DNA of 33,984 nucleotides from JAPUIN01 sp041580375 (lineage in GTDB: Bacteria; Acidobacteriota; Polarisedimenticolia; Gp22-AA2). Both the position numbers and the translations under genes were made by a program. Shown one piece after another: positions 21,788-28,384 of this stretch (its first letter is position 1; every line of letters begins with the position of its first letter). The DNA lies in assembly GCA_041580375.1 (NCBI GenBank), contig JBFGDZ010000015.1, positions 1 to 33,984 on the forward strand. Reading direction: 5' to 3'. The notes beneath the pieces are model-generated. The model was given only the letters and a program-made list of their open reading frames with translations. It made no database searches and was not told the origin of the DNA.

Positions 21788-23257
21788 ATGATCCGTTTCG
21801 ACTTCACGAAGGCGTGCGTCCTGGGGCTGGTCGCGGCCTGTGTCGCAGCCGCGACGGGCGCGGCGAGCGCGGCGGCGGGCACGGCGCCGGCGGCAAGCCC
21901 CGTTTTCGCCGACTGGTCTGACGGGGCGACGCTCCGGCTCGACTACCACCACAGCGGCATCCGGAGCGAGGAGGCGTTCGCCCTCGACCGGTTGCGGCGC
22001 GAGGGGCCGTGGCCGGGCAGCCGCACGCATCTCGTCGATCCCCTCAACCTGGGCCCCTACCGCTTCGAGGTGCGGGACGCCGCCACGCGGCGCCTGCTCT
22101 ACGCGCAGGGGTACTCCAGCATCTTCTCCGAGTGGGTGACGACGAAGGAGGCGCGGTCGATGCGCCGCTCCTTCCACGAGTCGCTGCGCTTCCCGTACCC
22201 GCGGATCCCCGTGCAGGTGGTCGTCCTGCGCCGCGGTGACGACAATCTGTTCCGCGAGGTCGCCTCCTTCGCGGTCGACCCCGGCGATCCCGACATCGTG
22301 CGCGAGCCGGTCACCGGTGCGGGACGCGTCTGGCCGGTGTTCGAGAACGGTCCCCCCGAGAGCAAGGTCGACGTCCTGATCCTGGGGGACGGATACACGG
22401 CGGACGAGATGCCGGTCTTTCACGAGGACGTCCGCCGTCTCGTCGGCGTGCTGTTCGACACGCCTCCGTTCCGCGAGCGGAAAGCCGATTTCAACGTCCG
22501 GGCGATCGACACGCCGTCCGAGGATTCCGGCGTGGACAGGCCCCGGGCCGGCGTCTATCGCCGCACGGCGCTGAACGTCACCTACAACATCTTCGGCTCG
22601 GAGCGGTACGCTCTCACGCTCGACAACCCCACGCTGCGCGAGACGGCGGCTCAGGCGCCTTACGAGTTCATCGAGATCCTGATCAACGGCGAGCAGTACG
22701 GCGGGGGCGGGATCTACAACCTCTACGGCACCTGCGTGACGCGCAGCGGCTCGTCCCCGTACGTCTTCGTGCACGAGTTCGGCCACCATTTCGCGGCGCT
22801 CGCGGACGAGTACTACACTTCGTCGGTCGCCTACGACACGACGACGCCGATCATCGAGCCGTGGGAGCCGAACATCACGGCGCTTCTGGATCCGGCCGCG
22901 CTGAAATGGAAGGACCTGGTCGATCCGAAGACCCCGCTGCCGACCCCGTGGGACAAGGAGACGTTCGAGTCGTTTCAGACGAAGATCCAGGAGCGGCGTC
23001 GCGCGCTGCGCGAAAAGCGCGCGCCCGAGCGGGAGATCGACGCCCTGTTCGCGGAGGAGCTCGCCTGGACGCGCCCGTTCCTCGCGCGCCAGAAGCGCGC
23101 CGCGGAGGTCGGGGCGTTCGAGGGGGCGGGATACCGCGCCCGGGGTCTCTACCGATCCTCGGCCGACTGTCTGATGTTCACCCGCAATCCGGACCGCTTC
23201 TGTCCCGTCTGCTCGCGGGCGATCGAGCGCGTGATCGACTGGGTGGCGGGCCTCTAG
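21788..23257 (+). CDS. Secreted M64-family metallopeptidase
   Basis: The 489-residue protein starts with a signal peptide (CVLGLVAACVAAATGAASAA). An N-terminal beta-rich domain spans about residues 45-180. The M64 peptidase domain follows, with KVDVLILGDGYTADEMPVFH at its start and the zinc motif VFVHEFGHHFAALADEYY, where His329, Glu330 and His333 form HExxH. A third ligand is likely Asp or Glu in ADEY. The Cys-rich end (SADCLMF and FCPVCSRAIERV) is typical of the family. Relatives include IgA-cleaving M64 enzymes of gut bacteria; here the target is unknown. Ribosome site GGGAGG precedes ATG 21788. It converges on the kinase gene with a 19-base gap. Confidence 0.9.
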   Translation: MIRFDFTKACVLGLVAACVAAATGAASAAAGTAPAASPVFADWSDGATLRLDYHHSGIRSEEAFALDRLRREGPWPGSRTHLVDPLNLGPYRFEVRDAATRRLLYAQGYSSIFSEWVTTKEARSMRRSFHESLRFPYPRIPVQVVVLRRGDDNLFREVASFAVDPGDPDIVREPVTGAGRVWPVFENGPPESKVDVLILGDGYTADEMPVFHEDVRRLVGVLFDTPPFRERKADFNVRAIDTPSEDSGVDRPRAGVYRRTALNVTYNIFGSERYALTLDNPTLRETAAQAPYEFIEILINGEQYGGGGIYNLYGTCVTRSGSSPYVFVHEFGHHFAALADEYYTSSVAYDTTTPIIEPWEPNITALLDPAALKWKDLVDPKTPLPTPWDKETFESFQTKIQERRRALREKRAPEREIDALFAEELAWTRPFLARQKRAAEVGAFEGAGYRARGLYRSSADCLMFTRNPDRFCPVCSRAIERVIDWVAGL

Positions 23258-23276
23258 GGGCGGCTCCGGGATCGAT

Positions 23277-26200
23277 TCAGGCAGCGGAGGCCCGGAGGAC
23301 GCCGGCGAGGGCGTTGGCGAGATCCCGGGCGGTGGGCATGCGCCGTCCCGGCTCGATCTCCAGAGCCTTCATGATGGCGTCGGAGACGGGCCGCGGCAGG
23401 GATGGATCGATCTGGTGGGGAGGCTTCGGCCGGCCCTGCAGGTGCTTCATCAGGATCTCCTGCACGCTCGTACCCGAGAACGGCTCGATCCCCGTGAACA
23501 CGAAGTAGAGAACGGCCCCGAGCGAGTAGACGTCCGCGCGGCGATCGAGCCGCTTCGCCTGGATCTGCTCCGGCGACATGTACATCGGCGAGCCCAGGAC
23601 GGTCCCGGTGGAGGTCAGGCGCGTCCCCGGCACCTCGGGGCGGGCGATGCCGAAGTCCAGCACCTTCGCCTCCCCGGCGCCCGTCACCAGGATGTTTTCG
23701 GGCTTGATGTCGCGGTGGATGATCCCCTTGCGGTGCGCCGCGTCGACGGCCTGGCCGATCTGGACGGCGAGTCTCAGGCGGTCCGTCCGGGATGGAGCCG
23801 GATCGCGCTCCATCCAGCGGACCAGCGGCGCCCCGTCGATGTACTCCATGACGATGAAGCGGTGCTCGCGCCACTTCTCCAGCGTGAACACGCGCACGAC
23901 GTTGGGATGGATGACGCTGCGGGCCGTCTTGATCTCCTGCACGAGCCGCGCCACCATCTCGGCGCCGATCTCCCCGCTGAGAAACTTCAGCGCGACCGTC
24001 TCGTCCAGCTCGACGTCGCGGGCGCGGAAGATGGCGCCCATGCCGCCCCGTCCGATCTCGGCCAGCACCTCGTAGCGCCCGCTGACGACCATCCCCGGCA
24101 CGACCTCCTTGATCTGCAGGTCCTCCAGCACGGCGCGCGCCGAGGAATAGCGTTTCTCCTTGTCCTTCTCCAGGCAGCGCACGATGACGCTCCTGAGGAA
24201 TCGCGGGAGCGGGCGCTCGCCGGGCCCGGGCAGCGGGACCGCGGCGTTGACCTGCTGGTGGCCGATCTCGCTCCCCGCGAACGGAGGCCGGCCGATCGCC
24301 ATCTCGTAAAGGACGATGCCGAACGAGTAGAGGTCGGATCGCTCGTCCACCCTCTCCCTCAGCAGCGCTTCCGGCGGCGTGTACTGCATCTGGCTTCCGC
24401 TCGACAGCTCCTCCGTGTCGAGATCCGACAGACGCACCGCCAGTCCGAAGTCCGACACCGACACGTGGTCGTTCTCGTCGACGAAGATGTTCTCGGGACG
24501 CAGGTTGCGGTGCAGCACGCCGCGCTCGTGAGCGTGGTCGAGCGCCTCCAGGATCTGCCGGCCGATCTCGACGACGCGGTGCACCTCGAACCGCACCTTG
24601 TCCCTGAGCAGGGACCGCAGCGTGACGCCCTCGGCGAGCGCCGTGACGATGAATTTGCCCTGCCCGTCGGCGCCGGTGTCGTAGGTCGAGACGATTCGCG
24701 GATGGCTCAGACGCGCCGTCGCGGCCGCCTCCTTGAGGAACCGGTCGGCCTTGCCGGCCTCGTGCGGCTCCTCCCGGAGCCGTCGGATGGCGACCGGCCG
24801 CTCGAGCGCCGCATCGACGGCGCGGAACACCTCCCCGAGCTTGCCGGTGCCGAGCGACTCCCCGACGCGGTAGCGATCGGGCTCCGCCCAGCCGCTCTCG
24901 TTCGCCGCGGCGTCCCTGGCGCTTCCCCCCCGCGCGCCGAGCGTCTTGAGCGGCTGGCTCTCGATCGCGCGCATCCGATCGAGCACGTCCTTGTAGCCGT
25001 AGTCGAAGGACAGGATCTTCTGGTAAATGCGCAGCGCCTCGCGCGGGCGCATGTTCGACTCATGAGCCAGGGCGAGCGAGTAGTAGATGAGAACCGTGTC
25101 GTCGTCGATGTCGTCGCCGTCGATGGCGGCGACGAACTTGTCGGCCGCCAGCGTGTGCATACCCTGCTCCGCGAACACCCGGCCCAGCAGGAAGCAGGCC
25201 TTCCGATAATCGGCCTGATCGGCCCCGACCTTCTGCAGCGCCTGGATGCACGCGTCGAAGTCCTTGCGCTCGTAGTGGATGCGTGCGGCCGCGACCGGGT
25301 CGCCGGCCTTCAGATGCACCCGGGCGGCCTCCTCGGACCTGCCCGCCTTGCGGTACAGCTCCGCGGCGCTCCGATAGTCCCGCATCGCCTCGTGCATGCG
25401 CGCCGCGTCCTCGTGCAGGCCGCCGTTCACGTACTGGTGTGCGGCCTGCTCGAGTTCCCCCTCCTTCTCGAACAGGGCGGCCGCACGGCCCGACTCCCCG
25501 GCCTTCGCCAATGCCTCGGCGGCGCGGTAGAGGCTGCCGGCCTTCTCGAGGATCCCCGCCGCCTCGGCGTGCTTGCCCTGCCGGATGAGGATCTCGGCCT
25601 GCACGGCCGGCGACAGGGAGGAGAGGTCCTGACCCGCCTCGCGCAGCAGGGCGTACGCCTCCTCCGGCTTCTGCAGTTTCAGGAGGATGTCGGTGGCCTT
25701 CTCCACCTCACCCGCGGCGCGCCAGGCGGCCGCCGCCTGCTCCATCATGAGAGCGCCCTCGAAATGCCCGGCCGCGCGCTCGTTCCGCCCCGCCTTCTGC
25801 AGCAGCTCCCCGCAGTAGCGGTGATACCGGGCGAGATTCGCCCTGTCGGCCTCGGACTGGTGGGATCCCGGCTCGCTCCGTTCGAGGTCGTCGATCAGCC
25901 CCTCGAACAGGACCGCCGCCTTGATGTGCTGCCCGGCGCGCACGTAGAGGAGCGCCGCCTTCTCGGTGAAGCCGGCCTGCTCGTACTGCTTCGCCGCCTT
26001 GTCGTGCTGCTCCAACTCCTCGAGGAGCTCCGCGGCGCGCTGGTGCTGCCGCGCGCGGATGAGATAGTAGGCCGCCTTCTCCCTGTTCTCCAGCCGCAGC
26101 TCGACCTCGCCGGCCGCGCGCAGATCCCCCGCCTTCAGGTGGTAGAGGGAGGCGGAGGGGAGGTCCCCCATCTCCTCGGCGAGGCGGGCCGCCTGCTCGA

Positions 26201-26336
26201 AGTGCCCCCCCTTGAGGTACATCTTGTTCGCCTTTTTCCAGTCGCCCGCCAGGCGGTAGAAGTCCCCCGCCTGCGAGAAGTCGCCGTCGCGGGCGGCCGC
26301 CCTGGCTCTCTTGACGTACTCGGCGGTGTTGGGAAT
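23277..26336 (-). CDS. Repeat-pseudokinase-Ser/Thr kinase protein, ATT start
   Basis: The predicted 1019-residue chain has three parts. Residues 1-470 are helical TPR-like repeats rich in A-x-x-L-Y-x-x-A-G units. Kinase domain 1, about 487-745, keeps a G-T-G-K-L-G loop and DFG. However, it has Arg518 for the beta-3 Lys (VAIRRL) and Asn611 for the catalytic Asp (LHRNLRPEN), so it is a pseudokinase. Kinase domain 2, about 753-1010, is intact: Lys784 (VALKFL), Asp876 (HRDIKPEN), Asp894 (DFGIA). No ATG, GTG or TTG suits the N-terminus; ATT at 26336 has GGAGGT six bases upstream and the repeats begin at once (PNTAEYVKRA). GTG 26546 would add a low-complexity stretch. Confidence 0.88.
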   Translation of the reverse strand: MPNTAEYVKRARAAARDGDFSQAGDFYRLAGDWKKANKMYLKGGHFEQAARLAEEMGDLPSASLYHLKAGDLRAAGEVELRLENREKAAYYLIRARQHQRAAELLEELEQHDKAAKQYEQAGFTEKAALLYVRAGQHIKAAVLFEGLIDDLERSEPGSHQSEADRANLARYHRYCGELLQKAGRNERAAGHFEGALMMEQAAAAWRAAGEVEKATDILLKLQKPEEAYALLREAGQDLSSLSPAVQAEILIRQGKHAEAAGILEKAGSLYRAAEALAKAGESGRAAALFEKEGELEQAAHQYVNGGLHEDAARMHEAMRDYRSAAELYRKAGRSEEAARVHLKAGDPVAAARIHYERKDFDACIQALQKVGADQADYRKACFLLGRVFAEQGMHTLAADKFVAAIDGDDIDDDTVLIYYSLALAHESNMRPREALRIYQKILSFDYGYKDVLDRMRAIESQPLKTLGARGGSARDAAANESGWAEPDRYRVGESLGTGKLGEVFRAVDAALERPVAIRRLREEPHEAGKADRFLKEAAATARLSHPRIVSTYDTGADGQGKFIVTALAEGVTLRSLLRDKVRFEVHRVVEIGRQILEALDHAHERGVLHRNLRPENIFVDENDHVSVSDFGLAVRLSDLDTEELSSGSQMQYTPPEALLRERVDERSDLYSFGIVLYEMAIGRPPFAGSEIGHQQVNAAVPLPGPGERPLPRFLRSVIVRCLEKDKEKRYSSARAVLEDLQIKEVVPGMVVSGRYEVLAEIGRGGMGAIFRARDVELDETVALKFLSGEIGAEMVARLVQEIKTARSVIHPNVVRVFTLEKWREHRFIVMEYIDGAPLVRWMERDPAPSRTDRLRLAVQIGQAVDAAHRKGIIHRDIKPENILVTGAGEAKVLDFGIARPEVPGTRLTSTGTVLGSPMYMSPEQIQAKRLDRRADVYSLGAVLYFVFTGIEPFSGTSVQEILMKHLQGRPKPPHQIDPSLPRPVSDAIMKALEIEPGRRMPTARDLANALAGVLRASAA

Positions 26337-26508
26337 CGGCGAACCTCCGTGACTCCAGTCGTTTGGGCCGCGGCACGCAGATCGGCCCCGGCCGGAGAAT
26401 GTAGGGTCCGCCGGCGGCCCGTGCCAGCGTGCGGGAGCGAAACGGATGGCCCCATCGGGGCGCCCCTCAGGGGTCCCCCCGGGGGCCGCGTCGGGCGCAT
26501 CCCGTCCG

Positions 26509-26538
26509 TTGACCCGGCCCGCGGGGCGGGCCGAGAAT
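26509..26538 (+). promoter_or_regulatory. Promoter-like element for the YjbQ gene
   Basis: TTGACC (26509-26514), then 18 bases, then GAGAAT (26533-26538). The -35 matches five of six and the -10 four of six. Transcription would start near 26545, giving a leader of about 25 bases that contains GGGGGAGGG before ATG 26571. The GTG at 26546, a weak alternative start for the opposite kinase gene, would fall inside this region. Confidence 0.5.
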
Positions 26539-26570
26539 AAGGCCACGACTCGACCAGGGGGAGGGCCGCC

Positions 26571-26993
26571 ATGCGATCGCACACCGTTCGCCTGACGTTC
26601 GAAACACCGCACCGGATGGACTTCGTCAACATCACCCGCGACGTGGAGAAGGCCGTCGCCGCCTCGAAGGTCAAGGAGGGGCTGTGCCTGGTCAACGCCA
26701 TGCACATCACGGCCTCGGTCTTCATCAACGATGACGAGCCGGGGCTACACGAGGACTACAAACGGTGGCTGGAATGGCTGGCCCCGTTCGACGCCAGCCC
26801 CGAGCGGTACAGGCACAACCGCACGGGCGAGGACAACGGGGACGCGCACCATAAGCGGCAGGTGATGGGGCGCGAGGTGGTCGTCGCCGTCACGAAGGGC
26901 AAGCTCGACTTCGGCCCGTGGGAGCAGATCTTCTACGGCGAGTTCGACGGACGCCGGCCCAAGCGGGTCCTGGTGAAGATCATCGGGGAGTGA
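26571..26993 (+). CDS. YjbQ family protein (UPF0047, thiamine-phosphate-synthase-like)
   Basis: At 140 residues this is the standard length of the YjbQ/UPF0047 family. Conserved parts are CLVNAMHITASVFINDDEPG, then ERYRHNRTGEDNGDAHHKRQ, then VMGREVVVAVTKGKLDFGPW and EQIFYGEFDGRRPKRVLVKI. The His pair (MHIT and DAHH) and the acidic DNGDA are thought to form the active site. Some members have weak thiamine phosphate synthase activity and the true substrate is unsettled. No signal peptide is present, so it is cytoplasmic. It is transcribed divergently from the kinase and converges on the glutaredoxin gene with nine bases between stops. Confidence 0.93.
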   Translation: MRSHTVRLTFETPHRMDFVNITRDVEKAVAASKVKEGLCLVNAMHITASVFINDDEPGLHEDYKRWLEWLAPFDASPERYRHNRTGEDNGDAHHKRQVMGREVVVAVTKGKLDFGPWEQIFYGEFDGRRPKRVLVKIIGE

Positions 26994-27002
26994 AGCGCGC
27001 GG

Positions 27003-27326
27003 CTACTTCTCGAAGGCCGCCTCCACCATCGGCTGCAGCTCCCCCTTCATGAACATCTCGCTGATGATGTCGCAGCCGCCGATGAACTTCCCCTTGATGA
27101 AGACCTGGGGAATGGTCGGCCACTGGCTGTAGGAGGAGAGGACCTGCCGGATGCGGGGATCCGGGAGCACGTCGATCGCCTTGAACGGTTTGCCGATCTC
27201 CCTGAAGATGGCGATCGTGCGCTGCGAGAAGCCGCACATCGGCATATCGGCCGTTCCCTTGGTGAACAGGGTGATGGTGTTCCCCTCGATTTCCTTCTTG
27301 ATCTGACTGAGAATCTCCTCGGACAC
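27003..27326 (-). CDS. grxD: Grx4-type monothiol glutaredoxin
   Basis: The 107-residue protein carries the CGFS active site of class II monothiol glutaredoxins (GTADMPMCGFSQRT), the cis-proline motif WPTIPQVFIKGKFIGGCDI and the family ending SEMFMKGELQ. These proteins bind a bridging [2Fe-2S] cluster with glutathione and pass it on or sense it. The start is GTG 27326, because AGGAGA lies seven bases upstream and the product then opens VSEEILSQIKKEIEGN, as family members do. ATG 27362 would extend it into the BolA gene end and is less likely. It follows the BolA gene by 11 bases. Confidence 0.93.
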   Translation of the reverse strand: MSEEILSQIKKEIEGNTITLFTKGTADMPMCGFSQRTIAIFREIGKPFKAIDVLPDPRIRQVLSSYSQWPTIPQVFIKGKFIGGCDIISEMFMKGELQPMVEAAFEK

Positions 27327-27337
27327 TCTGAACTCTC

Positions 27338-27616
27338 CTAAACGCCGTGCTCCCGGTCCCATTCCGCCGTGGTCATGGTCCGGAGCTGCAGCGCGTGAAC
27401 GGCCTGGCTGGCCATCTCCTCCCGCAGGAGCGCGTACACCATCTGGTGCTGCTCGATGCGGGACTTCCCCTCGAAGGCCGGCGACACGACGAGGGCGCTG
27501 AAGTGCGCGTCCTCGCCCACGACCTCCACGCGGGCATCGGGGATGCCCCGTCTGATCTTCTCCTCGATCTCTCTCACGTTCAACGTTCGGCCCCGCCCGA
27601 TCGATTGGTTCGCCAT
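27338..27616 (-). CDS. bolA: BolA-family protein
   Basis: The 92-residue protein has the BolA core: ARVEVVGEDAHFSALVVSPA, FEGKSRIEQHQMVYALLREE, then VHALQLRTMTTAEWD. The His in VHALQL is the residue that binds the cluster shared with a CGFS glutaredoxin. That gene lies next in the operon, so a BolA-Grx4 [2Fe-2S] heterodimer is a firm expectation. ATG 27616 lacks a clear ribosome site and stands about nine bases from the predicted start of transcription. The more general BolA role in envelope control is not indicated by the context. The family also includes IbaG-like proteins, and the exact subtype is not sure. Confidence 0.92.
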   Translation of the reverse strand: MANQSIGRGRTLNVREIEEKIRRGIPDARVEVVGEDAHFSALVVSPAFEGKSRIEQHQMVYALLREEMASQAVHALQLRTMTTAEWDREHGV

Positions 27617-27631
27617 CCAGATCGAACGAGC

Positions 27632-27661
27632 ATTTTATCGCCGATCGGCCGGCGGCGTCCA
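27632..27661 (-). promoter_or_regulatory. Promoter-like element of the bolA-grxD pair
   Basis: Minus strand: TGGACG (27661-27656), 18 bases, TAAAAT (27637-27632). The -10 matches five of six to TATAAT and the -35 four of six. The start of transcription would fall near 27625, about nine bases before the BolA ATG, leaving no room for a normal ribosome site. Confidence 0.45.
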
Positions 27662-27720
27662 GTTGGGGCGCCGCCGCGCGGAATCGGCCGCGCCGCGGGC
27701 GCGAGCATATGGAGCCCGTC

Positions 27721-28257
27721 TCAGGGGAAGACGTCCACGCTGACGGCGATCGAGGCGTTCAGATCGCAGGTGTCGCCGATGAGACCATCATCCGGAAGAG
27801 GGTCGATCTCGGCCGAGTCGCAAAACGCCGCGATCGACAGCGTATCGAGATCGAAGGTGCCGATGCACTGGAAGAAGGCGTCGTCGTCGAGCCCCTCCCA
27901 GATGGTCACGAGCGCCAGGCAGGAGTCGGCCTCCACGTTGGCGATCAGCTCGGTCAGGTGCGGCAGCGAGGCGTCGTTGCCCACGACCTGGAACCCGGCG
28001 CTTCCGCCGCTTCCCACGACGAGTACGTTCGAGAACGTCTGGGGGATCGAGGTCACGTCGACGACCGTGCCGTCGAGCGCCGGATCGTCGCAGTTGACCA
28101 GGGTGCGCGAGCCGCTGACGAAGGTGACGACCCAGTCCCCGGTCAGGTCGGCGCGGACCAGGCCGCAGTCGAGCCCGTCCAGAATGATCGTGTCGCCGTC
28201 GTCGGAGCAGGCCGCGAGCGGAAGGAGAAGCAGGAGGAGGATGGGGACTCGCTTCAC
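27721..28257 (-). CDS. Cys-rich lipoprotein of unknown function
   Basis: From GTG 28257 the product has 178 residues. It starts VKRVPILLLLLLPLAACSDD, with a clean lipobox L-A-A-C and an Asp at +3. The mature chain is acidic, beta-rich (GDWVVTFVSGSRTLVNC) and contains at least six further Cys, which could form disulfides in an outer-membrane or extracellular location. GTG is chosen over the upstream ATG (28290) because GGAGG precedes it directly and the signal begins there. I do not recognise the family. A -10-like TAGAAT lies about 50 bases upstream. Confidence 0.75.
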   Translation of the reverse strand: MKRVPILLLLLLPLAACSDDGDTIILDGLDCGLVRADLTGDWVVTFVSGSRTLVNCDDPALDGTVVDVTSIPQTFSNVLVVGSGGSAGFQVVGNDASLPHLTELIANVEADSCLALVTIWEGLDDDAFFQCIGTFDLDTLSIAAFCDSAEIDPLPDDGLIGDTCDLNASIAVSVDVFP

Positions 28258-28305
28258 GGGGACCTCCGCGTCGGCGGCGCCGGCGACCATCCGGAGCGCG
28301 CGGGC

Positions 28306-28311
28306 ATTCTA
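28306..28311 (-). promoter_or_regulatory. Candidate -10 box for the Cys-rich lipoprotein
   Basis: The minus strand reads GCGGGTAGAATGCCCGC, with TAGAAT matching five of six. The arms GCGGG and CCCGC around it are symmetric, so a regulator could also bind here. The implied leader to GTG 28257 is about 42 bases. No good -35 box is visible. Confidence 0.4.
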
Positions 28312-28384
28312 CCCGCTTCCGCCCGAGCCGCCCACCTGCCCCCGTTCGCCCCGCCCCTGCGGGACGGAGGCCGCTCGACGGGCG

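Noticed and set aside
23415..26540. A 1041-residue open frame on the plus strand
   Set aside because: It is antisense to the kinase gene, with a composition (Leu/Arg/Asp/His) typical of a shadow frame and no recognisable domain.
26337..26705. An N-terminal extension of the kinase protein up to 26705
   Set aside because: The extension would overlap the YjbQ coding sequence and its promoter, and its residues are low-complexity Arg/Gly/Pro sequence without repeat character.
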